From positions 124,001-188,000 of the forward strand of contig NZ_QVML01000006.1 of assembly GCF_010501015.1 (NCBI RefSeq): a stretch of 64,000 bases of DNA, in the 5' to 3' direction. Positions 53,856-62,722 of the stretch are shown here, piece after piece. The notes under the pieces were generated by a model. The model saw only the letters and a program-made list of their open reading frames with translations. It was not told where the DNA came from and searched no databases. Each line of letters starts with the position of its first letter. Position 1 is the stretch's first letter. Made by a program: the position numbers and the translations under genes. The DNA comes from Bacteroides sp. 214. Lineage in GTDB: Bacteria; Bacteroidota; Bacteroidia; Bacteroidales; Bacteroidaceae.

Positions 53856-56168
53856 ATGAGAAAGCTACTTACCGCATTCATTCTTTTTTTCTCTCTTTTA
53901 AGTGTCACTCTTCACGCACAACAAATCAAGGGAAGGGTCATTGATAAAACCACATCCGAACCCCTGCCGTTTGCCAACATCGTAGTATTGGACAACAACA
54001 CAGCAGCAACCGGAACAGTAACTGATGCAGACGGCAACTTTGCACTAGCGTCCGAAGCGGAGACCAAGAACATCAAAATAAGCTACTTGGGCTACATCAC
54101 CAAAGATACAATTGCATCTCGAAGCACGTTCAATACTATCATGCTTGCTCAAGATGCGAATCTGCTCGACGAGGTGGTGATAAAAGCTACCCGCAAGATA
54201 TTCAAAATGGAGAATGGAGGTATATCTACCGATGTGGCAAACAGTCCGCTTAGCAGCTTGGGCACAGCCAACGACGTACTGGAAAAACTCCCCTTTGTGG
54301 TAAAGGATGGTGATGCACTTAGTGTATTGGGTAAAGGAACCCCGCTGATTTACATCAACAACCGATTGGTAAGAAACGCCAACGAACTGGAACGGTTAAG
54401 CTCAACCAACATCAAGAAAGTAACCGTAATAACCAATCCGGGGCCTGAATACGATGCGACCGTCAGTGCCGTTATCCGCATAGAAGCCACCCGTCCGCCG
54501 GGCGAAGGGTTGGGAGGAGAAGTGTTTGGAAAACTCGACTTCCGCAACAAACTATCCTCTACCACGTCGGTCGACCTGAATTACCGTATAAACAACCTCG
54601 ATATATTTGGTTACTACTGGTACAACGACAATCGCCGGAAAGTAGAAAACTACCTGGAACGTCTGCTCGAAACCGATCAGCAAGCCACGAATGTAATAGG
54701 CGACGGCGTTGAAATGCACCACTACGAGAACCATTACGCAGAAGGAGGCCTCAACTATATGTTCAACGAAAACCACTCTATTGGGGGCAAATACATATAT
54801 GAAACTTCTCCCAAAACCAACATTAATCTGGATTTACCCACTCGTGTTTACATCAACAATACTCTTGCCGATGAACTTTGTTCAACATCCCTGTTCGAAA
54901 TGGACAGCCGTTCGCATCTATTAAACGCGTATTACACCGGCAGTTTGGCTACATGGCTGAAAGTACAACTGGATTTCGATTATGCCAGCGGCGACAGCAA
55001 GAATCGCCAAACCTCGCTCACCACCCGTACTGACGAAGAAACAGTAGCCACCCGCTCGCTACAGGACTACGACTTGTATGCTGCCAAGCTCACCTTGACG
55101 ACACCTGTATGGGGAAGTGAACTCAAATATGGGATTGAATACAGCCGCACCACCAACGAGCAAAACTATATTGTAGACGATAACGAAGGAGCCGAAGACC
55201 TGGAGTCGAACACCAACCTGTCTAAGCAAAAGCTGTTTGCCGCCTTTGCCAATTACTCCAGGTCTATCAACAAATGGGCATTCAGCTTGGGAGCGCGCTT
55301 CGAGAATGTGAACTTCGACTATTTTGAGAACGCTAATCGTGTTGATGAGCAAAGTCGCACCTACAACGATTTCTTTCCCACTGCTTCCATAAGTTATCAG
55401 GGCGAAAAAATACAAATGATGTTGGGCTACCGCGCTACCATCAGCAGGCCCAGCTACTATCAGTTGCGCAACGGCATTCAGTTCGACGATCCCTACACTT
55501 ACGAAACCGGAAACCCATACCTGAAACCAACTAAGGTAAGCGACATATCGTATTCGCTCCTTTGGCGCGATGTAAAATTCATGGCTTCCTACAAAATATA
55601 CAGCAACCGAACCCTGTTTGTACCGCAACAGTATAAGGATATGAATATTGTGTTATACCGCCCCGAGAATCTAAAGAACTCGCAAAACCTTTCTGTGTCG
55701 GCCTACTACTCGCCCCGTTTCGGTATATGGAAGCCTACGGTAGGGATGGGCGTGTCTAAGGATTTCCTGGCTTACACTGCCGTTAGAAAAGAAAAGTTCG
55801 ACGATCCCTATCTGTTCTATAGCTTTCAGAATACGTTCGAACTTCCTGCTGGCTTTGTGTTGATGGCCGACATACAGGGGAGAACCAAAGGCCACAGCGC
55901 GCTAATGTATATGTACGATAACTTCAGCCTGAACATGAGGCTGACCAAGAAGTTCTTCAACGATAAGTTAATCCTCAATCTGCAAGGGCAGGATGTTTTG
56001 GGAACATCCAAATCGAAGTATGGAATGAACGTGTATCCCGTAACTTCTTTGGCCGATAAGAAAAACGATACGCAAGCGGTTATTCTTTCCGTCAGATACA
56101 AGTTTAATGCTACCCGAAGCAAGTACAAAGGCGAGTCGGCATCGGAAGCTGAACGCGGAAGACTATAA
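53856..56168 (+). CDS. TonB-dependent receptor-like outer-membrane protein with CarboxypepD_reg domain
   Basis: A 770-aa outer-membrane protein from ATG at 53856 (MRKLLTAFILFFSLLSVTLHAQQ, signal peptide). An N-terminal carboxypeptidase-regulatory-like beta domain (QIKGRVIDKTTSEPLPFANIVVL, about 20-105) precedes a plug-like region (VLEKLPFVVKDGDALSVLGKGTPLIYINNR) and a beta barrel. This is the family of beta-barrel proteins related to TonB receptors (outer membrane beta-barrel family). No SusD partner gene is adjacent, so it is probably not a polysaccharide utilisation receptor. The ligand is unknown. Confidence 0.85.
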   Translation: MRKLLTAFILFFSLLSVTLHAQQIKGRVIDKTTSEPLPFANIVVLDNNTAATGTVTDADGNFALASEAETKNIKISYLGYITKDTIASRSTFNTIMLAQDANLLDEVVIKATRKIFKMENGGISTDVANSPLSSLGTANDVLEKLPFVVKDGDALSVLGKGTPLIYINNRLVRNANELERLSSTNIKKVTVITNPGPEYDATVSAVIRIEATRPPGEGLGGEVFGKLDFRNKLSSTTSVDLNYRINNLDIFGYYWYNDNRRKVENYLERLLETDQQATNVIGDGVEMHHYENHYAEGGLNYMFNENHSIGGKYIYETSPKTNINLDLPTRVYINNTLADELCSTSLFEMDSRSHLLNAYYTGSLATWLKVQLDFDYASGDSKNRQTSLTTRTDEETVATRSLQDYDLYAAKLTLTTPVWGSELKYGIEYSRTTNEQNYIVDDNEGAEDLESNTNLSKQKLFAAFANYSRSINKWAFSLGARFENVNFDYFENANRVDEQSRTYNDFFPTASISYQGEKIQMMLGYRATISRPSYYQLRNGIQFDDPYTYETGNPYLKPTKVSDISYSLLWRDVKFMASYKIYSNRTLFVPQQYKDMNIVLYRPENLKNSQNLSVSAYYSPRFGIWKPTVGMGVSKDFLAYTAVRKEKFDDPYLFYSFQNTFELPAGFVLMADIQGRTKGHSALMYMYDNFSLNMRLTKKFFNDKLILNLQGQDVLGTSKSKYGMNVYPVTSLADKKNDTQAVILSVRYKFNATRSKYKGESASEAERGRL

Positions 56169-56212
56169 AAACAGAGGCATACGCTCGCAAAAGTGTAAAT
56201 AACATCTTATCT

Positions 56213-56244
56213 TTTGCCTGTTCGGTCGGAAAAGTGTAGTTTTG
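56213..56244 (+). promoter_or_regulatory. Promoter of the MIP18–lpxH-like operon
   Basis: TTTG at 56213-56216 and TAGTTTTG at 56237-56244 with a 20-bp spacer fit the Bacteroidetes -33/-7 consensus; this is the clearest promoter in the window, 40 bp before the ATG. Confidence 0.7.
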
Positions 56245-56284
56245 CAGGAAAGCCTTCTTAAACAACAGGCTGTAATCTACAATT

Positions 56285-56596
56285 ATGACAACATTTGAAA
56301 TAGAAGAAAAAATCGTAGCTGTGCTGAAAACAGTATTCGACCCGGAGATTCCGGTGAATGTGTACGACTTGGGGCTGATCTATAAAATAGATGTCTCTGA
56401 AGAAGGAGAGGTAGCCATTGATATGACACTGACGGCTCCCAACTGTCCCGCGGCAGACTTCATCATGGAGGATGTGCGCATGAAGGTGGAATCGGTAGAA
56501 GGCGTAAAAGCTGCTATCATCAACTTGGTCTTTGAACCCGAGTGGAGCAAAGATATGCTGAGCGAAGAAGCCAAACTCGAACTGGGATTTTTATGA
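56285..56596 (+). CDS. MIP18/DUF59-family iron-sulfur assembly factor (SufT-like)
   Basis: A 103-aa protein that is only the DUF59 fold: VLKTVFDPEIPVNVYDLGLIYKIDV (the DPE–NxxDLGLI signature), MTLTAPNCPAADFI with the conserved Cys, and LVFEPEWSKDMLSEEAKLELGF. Such proteins help mature or transfer Fe-S clusters; SufT is the best-studied example. No suf operon is adjacent. The stop overlaps the start of the next gene by ATGA, so the two are coupled. Confidence 0.92.
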   Translation: MTTFEIEEKIVAVLKTVFDPEIPVNVYDLGLIYKIDVSEEGEVAIDMTLTAPNCPAADFIMEDVRMKVESVEGVKAAIINLVFEPEWSKDMLSEEAKLELGFL

Positions 56597-57360
56597 TGAA
56601 AAACGTTTATTTCCTCTCCGATGCACACTTAGGCTCTCGTGCCATAAGCAGTACACGTACGCACGAACGCCGCTTGGTGAATTTCCTTGATAGCATCAAA
56701 CATAAGGCATCGGCGGTTTATCTGCTGGGCGATATGTTCGACTATTGGTACGAGTTCAAAAATGTGGTGCCAAAAGGATACACTCGTTTCCTCGGAAAGA
56801 TTTCCGAGCTTACCGACTTGGGGGTGGAAGTGCACTTCTTCATAGGCAATCATGATATCTGGTGCTTCGACTACCTCACCACCGAGTGTGGCGTCATTCT
56901 GCACAAACAACCACTTACTACCGAGATACATGGCAAGGAGTTTTATCTGGCACATGGCGATGGATTGGGCGACCCCGACAAGAAATTTAAGATACTACGC
57001 GCAGCGTTTCACAGCCCATTCCTGCAGCGAATATTCTCGGCTATACATCCTCGCTGGACGGTAGAACTGGGGCTGAACTGGGCAAGGAACAGCCGCCTCA
57101 AACGCGAAAACGGTAAAGAACCTGACTATATGGGCGAGGACAAAGAACACCTCGTGCTTTACACCAAAGAGTATCTTAAAAACCATCCCAATATCAATTT
57201 CTTCATTTATGGACATCGTCATATTCTGCTCGACCTGATGCTTACTGCCTCTGCCCGCATGATAATACTGGGAGACTGGATTAGCTACTTCTCGTATGCG
57301 GTGTTTGATGGAGAACACCTCTACTTAGAGGAATTTGTGGAAGGCGAAACGCAGCCCTGA
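56593..57360 (+). CDS. lpxH: UDP-2,3-diacylglucosamine diphosphatase-like metallophosphoesterase
   Basis: Hydrolyses UDP-2,3-diacylglucosamine to lipid X and UMP in lipid A synthesis, by homology to LpxH. The 255 aa contain the dimetal motifs SDAHLGS (D-x-H), LGDMFDYW (GD), IGNHD (GNH), the GD motif AHGDGLGDP and YGHRH near the C-terminus. ATG 56593 and ATG 56596 are both possible starts; both overlap the upstream stop. LpxH and its Bacteroidetes relatives differ in detail, so the substrate is probable and not proved. Confidence 0.85.
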   Translation: MMKNVYFLSDAHLGSRAISSTRTHERRLVNFLDSIKHKASAVYLLGDMFDYWYEFKNVVPKGYTRFLGKISELTDLGVEVHFFIGNHDIWCFDYLTTECGVILHKQPLTTEIHGKEFYLAHGDGLGDPDKKFKILRAAFHSPFLQRIFSAIHPRWTVELGLNWARNSRLKRENGKEPDYMGEDKEHLVLYTKEYLKNHPNINFFIYGHRHILLDLMLTASARMIILGDWISYFSYAVFDGEHLYLEEFVEGETQP

Positions 57361-57379
57361 TAAAATTCTGAAATTAAAC

Positions 57380-59086
57380 ATGCTAAAAAAAATAATACTC
57401 TCGCTATGCTTGCTAACAGCATTCGCAACCTTCGGTATAGCTCAAATTATTGACACAAAACAACCCGATGCCGACTCTATTGTCGCTCTTCTTCCTACCC
57501 TCGAAGGCGAAGAAAAACTGGATGCTTACCAGCGTTTGCACCAGATCATCAAATTTACACATACCCCCGAAGAGGTAATAGCTAACATTCATGCCTACGG
57601 CAAAGAAGCACAACGGCAAGATAACATAGCTCAAGAAGCCCGTGCCAAATTTTGGGAAATAGAAATGTACTTCAACAAAAATATGTACACCGAAATGGAC
57701 AAAGTAATGCCAAGCTATCTTGAGTTTATGCATAAGAATGAGCAGTGGCAAATGTACTTCTATACATACAACCTCAAGGTGGGTCGCATCATATTTCAAG
57801 AAGATGCAGCTCTGGGTATCGAGGAGGCACAAAAGATGTACGACATGGCCATCCGACTGAAAAATAAAGAAGCAATTGCGGCAGCTCTGCTAAACCTTGG
57901 GAAAGGATACAACGTCTTGGTGCGCGATGCCGAAGCTACACCAACCTTTGAGGAGGCCTTGAAAATGCTCGATGGAAATCCGCGATCAGACTTCCGCTTC
58001 TCGGCATACTGGTACCTCAGCAGGCAGTACGCTACAGAAGGGAAGACAGAGAAACTACTAGCGCTGATAAAACAATGGGAAGCCGAAGTAAATCAAATGA
58101 TTGCCGAAGGTGATTCTCCTCATGAGCACCATGACCAATATAACGAAATATACCAAGGGTATGCGAAAGTATATGCATGGAACGATGAACCCCAAAAAGC
58201 ACTCGAATACCTCGAGCTGGCTCGCCCCTACGGCAGCTTATTGGGTAGCGGAACTAATCGTCAACTATGGAATCTTGAAGCAAATATACTATATACAATG
58301 GGGAGGTATGACGAAGTATTAGTACTCCTGGATTCGATCTATCAATCGGCCGTAGAAGATAACCAGCCGCATACAGTTGCCATGATGCTGCGCCAAAAAG
58401 CTCGTATATATGCGATGCAGGGAAATGCCAAGCAAACGGAGAAATTCTTCGAAATGTACATTGATAAGAAAGACTCCATAACGGGTCTTAATCTCGAGTC
58501 AAAGCTTGGCGAAATGCGAACTAAGTACGAAGTAGACCGCCACATACTTGAGAAAGCCCGAAATAAAAACTATGCCATCTTCGCTGTCATCGGGTTAGCA
58601 CTTGCACTCATTGCGCTTACCTTGTGGATATTCTATTCGCGTAACCTAAAAATAAAAAATCAGTTGCTCATTAAGCGCATCAACGAGCAAGATCGCCTAC
58701 GCGAACAGCTACAAACCTGCGCGCTGGAGCGCAAAGCCCTTGAACCGGAGACCAAAGTTGATGAGCTCTTCGAACGCATTACCGAATTGGTAGAAAAAGA
58801 ACGCGCTTTCGTCGACCCATCGCTCAACCGTACATCGCTGGCGGCACTCGTTGGAAGCAACGAAACATACGTGCGCCGAAGCATACAAAGCAATACTGGC
58901 CTTACCGTAAACGAATATCTGAACAACCTTCGCCTGCGCTACGCCCGGGAATTGCTGACCAATAGAAAGCTAACAATTGAGGTGGTTGCCGCTGAATCCG
59001 GATTTGGAGCGCGCAACACCTTTCATAATCTTTTCCGTAAAGAATGTGGACTGACACCCGATGAGTTCCGACGGTTCTCTAACTAA
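57380..59086 (+). CDS. Membrane-anchored TPR protein with a C-terminal AraC-type DNA-binding domain
   Basis: A 568-aa regulator, from ATG at 57380, of the Bacteroidetes type with sensor and DNA-binding parts in one chain: signal peptide (1-20), periplasmic TPR helices (about 30-395, e.g. ALEYLELARPYGSLLGSG, AMMLRQKARIYAMQGNAKQTEKFFEMYI), a membrane segment (about 408-428, AIFAVIGLALALIALTLWIFY), a coiled linker and an AraC helix-turn-helix domain (about 475-565) with AALVGSNETYVRRSI and EVVAAESGFGARNTFHNLFRKECGLTPDEFRRF. Target and signal unknown; it may control the T9SS-sorted gene just downstream. Confidence 0.85.
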   Translation: MLKKIILSLCLLTAFATFGIAQIIDTKQPDADSIVALLPTLEGEEKLDAYQRLHQIIKFTHTPEEVIANIHAYGKEAQRQDNIAQEARAKFWEIEMYFNKNMYTEMDKVMPSYLEFMHKNEQWQMYFYTYNLKVGRIIFQEDAALGIEEAQKMYDMAIRLKNKEAIAAALLNLGKGYNVLVRDAEATPTFEEALKMLDGNPRSDFRFSAYWYLSRQYATEGKTEKLLALIKQWEAEVNQMIAEGDSPHEHHDQYNEIYQGYAKVYAWNDEPQKALEYLELARPYGSLLGSGTNRQLWNLEANILYTMGRYDEVLVLLDSIYQSAVEDNQPHTVAMMLRQKARIYAMQGNAKQTEKFFEMYIDKKDSITGLNLESKLGEMRTKYEVDRHILEKARNKNYAIFAVIGLALALIALTLWIFYSRNLKIKNQLLIKRINEQDRLREQLQTCALERKALEPETKVDELFERITELVEKERAFVDPSLNRTSLAALVGSNETYVRRSIQSNTGLTVNEYLNNLRLRYARELLTNRKLTIEVVAAESGFGARNTFHNLFRKECGLTPDEFRRFSN

Positions 59087-59403
59087 TCTCGCTATATCAG
59101 CCTTATTTATATTTTTGAAATAGTATGTTACGATAGACTGTGTCGGATATTGTGAAAAAAACACAAAACAGATCGATTCCCTGTTTGTCGTAAAGTATTT
59201 TAGTCTATTTTTGAAATTATTTTGAAAAACACTGTTTGCGCATTTGTTTGTTAAGCCTTTTTAATGTTTTTTCTTTAAAATGGTATCAAATAACTGATGT
59301 CGTAGTTTGTTTTTAATACGAATAGTTTATGCTTGTATATAGAGGAGGAATTTCCTCTTTCATTATACAGGTAATTTATAAATCCTTTTTAAAACTTAGA
59401 GTT
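59087..59403. other. Intergenic region before the T9SS-sorted protein gene
   Basis: 317 bp, AT-rich, presumably holding the promoter of the next gene. No exact TAnnTTTG box with suitable spacing or repeat is seen. Confidence 0.4.
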
Positions 59404-60219
59404 ATGAAAAAAATTACTTTTCTTTTATCTTTAGTATTGTGTTTTGCGTTTGCCAATGCACAGACAAATCTATTAACTAACGGAAGCTTTGAAGATTGGG
59501 CTAGTGGCACTCCTACGGGCTGGAGTGTTATAGGTTCTCCTTCAAAATATACTATTACAGCAGAGACAAGTATCGTTCTTGATGGTACAAGTTCAGCTAA
59601 ATTGGATGTTCCTACTACTGCCAGTGGTACTATCAGTTGGAGTCAGTCAATCGCTTCACTTACTCCGGGAAAGACGTATACATTGTCTATGTCTTATTAT
59701 ATTGAATCCGGAGACGGTACAGACGCACGTATATGGTGTAACTTTAAGTCAGGTGATACTTTCTTTACAGATGCAGAATTACTTGCAACAGGCTTATATC
59801 CTATATTGCGTGGGCCGGGTAATGAAAGCTCATCAGGAAGTTCTTATTTCCCAGATAAAAAAGGTGCATGGGAAACATATACAGTAGATGTAACCGTTCC
59901 TTTAAATGCTGATGGACTTGATTTCCAATTCCGTACTTATAAAGGCGCTGTTGTATATTGGGACAAATTCTCATTTGCTGAAAAAACAGGAACAAATGTA
60001 GAAAACTCAAAGGTAGATTCTCCTACATTCTATTTTGCAGGTAACACATTGTGTGTTGACAATGTAGCTGATGGTACAGTTGTTGAAATATACAGCGCGT
60101 TAGGTGCAAAAGTTCTGACATCATGTGTAAGCGGCAATACAGTTGATTTGAACGTATCTCTTACTAAAGGTATATATATCATCAAAGCTGGTAATTATAC
60201 TCAAAAAATTATGTTCTAA
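59404..60219 (+). CDS. Secreted carbohydrate-binding-like protein with a T9SS type A sorting domain
   Basis: A 271-aa protein from ATG 59404 (signal peptide about 1-19, CFAFANAQ). Residues 21-190 form a CBM-like jelly roll (NLLTNGSFEDWASGTPTGW; SWSQSIASLTPGKTYTLSMSYYI). Residues about 195-271 are a T9SS type A C-terminal domain: VDNVADGTVVEIYSALGAKVL, VDLNVSLTKGIYIIKAGNYTQKIMF. So it is exported across the outer membrane by the type IX system and cleaved or anchored. No catalytic domain is visible. Confidence 0.85.
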   Translation: MKKITFLLSLVLCFAFANAQTNLLTNGSFEDWASGTPTGWSVIGSPSKYTITAETSIVLDGTSSAKLDVPTTASGTISWSQSIASLTPGKTYTLSMSYYIESGDGTDARIWCNFKSGDTFFTDAELLATGLYPILRGPGNESSSGSSYFPDKKGAWETYTVDVTVPLNADGLDFQFRTYKGAVVYWDKFSFAEKTGTNVENSKVDSPTFYFAGNTLCVDNVADGTVVEIYSALGAKVLTSCVSGNTVDLNVSLTKGIYIIKAGNYTQKIMF

Positions 60220-60246
60220 CAATTTGTATAGAAGTATAAATAAAAG

Positions 60247-60279
60247 AATCCTGATTTCAATTGAGATCAGGATTTTTTT
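60247..60279 (+). terminator. Terminator after the T9SS-sorted protein gene
   Basis: AATCCTGAT (60247-60255) pairs with ATCAGGATT (60266-60274), followed by a T-run to 60279. Confidence 0.8.
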
Positions 60280-60370
60280 ATTGGCTCAAGTCGAAATCTT
60301 TGTTGGTGTTTGTCTTCCCTTTCATTTCTGCTTATTCCCTGTACTTTATTTTCATACATGAAAGAGGTTG

Positions 60371-60458
60371 TGCCAACGTGTTGGCACTGTCGTGCCAGTG
60401 TTGATGCACAATAGTGCAAATGCGTTGGCACAACTTTGCCAATGCACTGGCAAAAAGA
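60371..60458. repeat. 22-bp tandem array of GTGCCA palindromes
   Basis: Units begin GTGCCA, GTGCCA, GTGCAA and TTGCCA at 60371, 60393, 60415 and 60437, exactly 22 bp apart. Units one, three and four carry an internal inverted repeat (GTGCCAAC…GTTGGCAC, GTGCAAATGCGTTGGCAC, TTGCCAATGCACTGGCAA). A long-range inverted repeat TTGTGCCAACG/CGTTGGCACAA (60369-60379, 60424-60434) spans the array. It lies between two convergent genes. Confidence 0.85.
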
Positions 60459-60549
60459 CATGAATATCTAGGAAAAAGGCCATCTCACCAATTTGAGACA
60501 GCCCCTTTAGTTATGACATAACATCGGATACTTATAGCATTCGGACCGT

Positions 60550-61962
60550 TTACTTATAGCCCGCTATCTTGGCAATGCGGTTGGGAATGTCGGTGTTGTC
60601 TATCTTTCCTTTGAACATATCCGAACCTACACCAATGGCATACACAGGAACGTAACCCGCTGTATGTCCGGTAGTTGTCCAGTAGGAGCGTGCAATGTCG
60701 TTCATCACATCTTTAGCCTTCGCTGCGAGTGGCTCGCTCTTGGCATACATACTCTCTACCATAATAACGTTGGCGGCAGCAGAGAAAGACTCTTCGAAAG
60801 AGTCGCGGAGCATCTTTTCGTGTGTCCAGCTTATGGGTAGCTCTTTCCAGAATCCCATCGTCTGGGTAAGCAACGCTTTCATCTCTTCCCACGTGGTATT
60901 GTGTCCTTTCTCTTTTCTGATCTCTTTAACCTTGTCGGAGAGTGCAGGCAACGATTGTTTCTGATACTGCATCGCCTTGAAGTTGGTCATGTAACTACTG
61001 GATCCTACGGCTACACCACCCGTTTCGTGGTCGGCACTGATTACAATCAATGTTTCTCTGGGGTGCTTTTTGTAGAACTCGAAAGCTATTTTTACGGCTT
61101 CGTCCATGTCTATAACCTCCGTTACAACCGTGTGGGCATCGTTGCTATGGCATGCCCAATCAATCTTTCCACCCTCTACCATGAGGAAGAAACCTTTTTT
61201 GTTGTCCTTCATCAGGAAATCGATGGCACTCTGTGTAATCTGCGGCAGGGTGAGGTCGTCTTCTTTGCGGTCGAGCACATAGGGAATGCATCCCGGATCT
61301 TTGCCTTCTTGCTGCATCAAAATCATTTTCTTTGCCGAGGCTGCTTTCGCTTTATAGTCATCATATCCTCTTGCGATGGTGTAGCCCGCTTCTTCCAGAA
61401 TGGGATAGATGCTTGGCATTTCTTTCTTTTCGTAGCTGGTAGTAGGTCGTATAAAGCCACCCCCTGCGAAGAAATCGAAATTAGATGCAGGTATATCCAT
61501 CGCTATTTCGTAATATTTGGAACGCGAGGTTTGATGCGCGTAGAAGGATGCTGGTGTGGCGTGGTCTATACTTACGCTGGTGGCTATACCCACCTTTTTG
61601 CCCGATTGTTTTGCTCTTTCGGCTATGGTAGTGATTCGTTCGTACTCTGTTCCTACACCGATAGCACCATTATAAGTCTTTTGTCCGGTAGCCAATGCTG
61701 TACCTCCGGCGGCCGAGTCGGTAACAGAGTGAGTAGCCGAGAACGTAGTGGCCATGCCCGCTACCGGGAATTGAGTAAATTGAAGTGGCACAACTCCAAC
61801 GGTATTTCCTTGAAGCTCGGAGAGGTATACCTCGGTGGTATTCACCTGGTTTACTCCCATTCCATCGCCAATAAAGTAGAAAACATACTTAGCTTTTCCT
61901 TGTCCCAGCGCAGCTGTACAAGAGATAAATAGAATCAAAAATAGATACGTAATTCGTTTCAT
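60550..61962 (-). CDS. Alkaline phosphatase
   Basis: A periplasmic phosphomonoesterase of the PhoA family, 470 aa, with a signal peptide (1-20, TAALGQ). The metal site GDGMG is near the N-terminus, the nucleophilic serine lies in HSVTDSAAGGTALATG, and SADHETGG carries the second metal-ligand region. The length agrees with the standard enzyme. Monocistronic, with a TACCTTTG box 52-59 bp upstream on its strand; no phoR/phoB or Pst genes are near, so phosphate regulation cannot be judged. Confidence 0.95.
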   Translation of the reverse strand: MKRITYLFLILFISCTAALGQGKAKYVFYFIGDGMGVNQVNTTEVYLSELQGNTVGVVPLQFTQFPVAGMATTFSATHSVTDSAAGGTALATGQKTYNGAIGVGTEYERITTIAERAKQSGKKVGIATSVSIDHATPASFYAHQTSRSKYYEIAMDIPASNFDFFAGGGFIRPTTSYEKKEMPSIYPILEEAGYTIARGYDDYKAKAASAKKMILMQQEGKDPGCIPYVLDRKEDDLTLPQITQSAIDFLMKDNKKGFFLMVEGGKIDWACHSNDAHTVVTEVIDMDEAVKIAFEFYKKHPRETLIVISADHETGGVAVGSSSYMTNFKAMQYQKQSLPALSDKVKEIRKEKGHNTTWEEMKALLTQTMGFWKELPISWTHEKMLRDSFEESFSAAANVIMVESMYAKSEPLAAKAKDVMNDIARSYWTTTGHTAGYVPVYAIGVGSDMFKGKIDNTDIPNRIAKIAGYK

Positions 61963-62013
61963 AACATAGATTATTTTTATTGATTAGATATAACCCTTAT
62001 ATTGAAAGGTAAG

Positions 62014-62021
62014 CAAAGGTA
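62014..62021 (-). promoter_or_regulatory. Alkaline phosphatase -7 promoter box
   Basis: TACCTTTG on the minus strand (CAAAGGTA as written) fits TAnnTTTG, 52 bp before the start. Confidence 0.5.
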
Positions 62022-62053
62022 CGAAAAAAATCTTTTATTCTTTTTTTTTGCAC

Positions 62054-62061
62054 TATCTTTG
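62054..62061 (+). promoter_or_regulatory. PASTA–rluD–ddl -7 promoter box
   Basis: TATCTTTG fits TAnnTTTG, 35 bp before the start. It is back-to-back with the alkaline phosphatase promoter. Confidence 0.5.
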
Positions 62062-62095
62062 AAACCTCTTTTTGTACATAAATGGTTTAAAGATT

Positions 62096-62710
62096 ATGAC
62101 GATTAAAGAATTCTTTTCTTTCAAGAAGAACTTTTTGTTTTGGGGAAGCCTTTTGGCAATGGTGGTTGTAGCAGGTGTGCTCATCTTTTTTTCGTTAAGA
62201 GGGATAGACCGCTATACGCATCATGGCGAGGCGGTGGTAGTGCCCACTCTAAAAGGAAAAAGCTTTCAGGAGGCACGCAAAGTTCTTAACGACAATGACC
62301 TTGTTTGTGTGATAGCTGACTCTACCTATGCAAAGGATCAACTACCCGGAGTGGTGCTGGAACACAACCCGGAGAGCGGATCGCGGGTGAAGAAGGGAAG
62401 ATTAATTTATCTCACCGTAAATACAAATAATACACCCCTGATAGCAGTACCCGATGTGGCGGATAACAGTTCCTTCCGTCAGGGAGAGGCACGCATATTG
62501 GCAGCAGGCTTCAAACTCGATGAAGTAGAACTGATTCCCGGCGAACGCGACTGGATATATGCCGTGAAGTACAACGGCAACGAACTTACACCAACAGATA
62601 AAGTACCCGTTGGCGCCACACTTACGCTCGTGGTGGGTAGTGGTGAGGAAGTGGTGGTGACAGACTCCTTGGCGGTAGACAGCGCGGAGATAGACGAATC
62701 TTGGTTTTAA
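62096..62710 (+). CDS. PASTA-domain membrane protein
   Basis: A 204-aa protein from ATG 62096 with one N-terminal membrane anchor (residues about 15-36, LFWGSLLAMVVVAGVLIFF) and two PASTA units: about 48-110 (VVPTLKGKSFQEARKVLNDNDLVCVI; GVVLEHNPESGSRVKKGRLIYLTV) and 115-185 (VPDVADNSSFRQGEARILAAGFKL; DKVPVGATLTLVV). PASTA units bind peptidoglycan fragments; no kinase or transpeptidase domain is present. Position before rluD and ddl is common in Bacteroidetes. Confidence 0.9.
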   Translation: MTIKEFFSFKKNFLFWGSLLAMVVVAGVLIFFSLRGIDRYTHHGEAVVVPTLKGKSFQEARKVLNDNDLVCVIADSTYAKDQLPGVVLEHNPESGSRVKKGRLIYLTVNTNNTPLIAVPDVADNSSFRQGEARILAAGFKLDEVELIPGERDWIYAVKYNGNELTPTDKVPVGATLTLVVGSGEEVVVTDSLAVDSAEIDESWF

Positions 62711-62722
62711 CACGCTATATTG

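Noticed and set aside
60901..61932. A 343-aa open frame on the plus strand opposite alkaline phosphatase
   Set aside because: The minus-strand frame has full PhoA active-site motifs; the plus-strand product is Cys/Tyr-rich without a family and must be a shadow.
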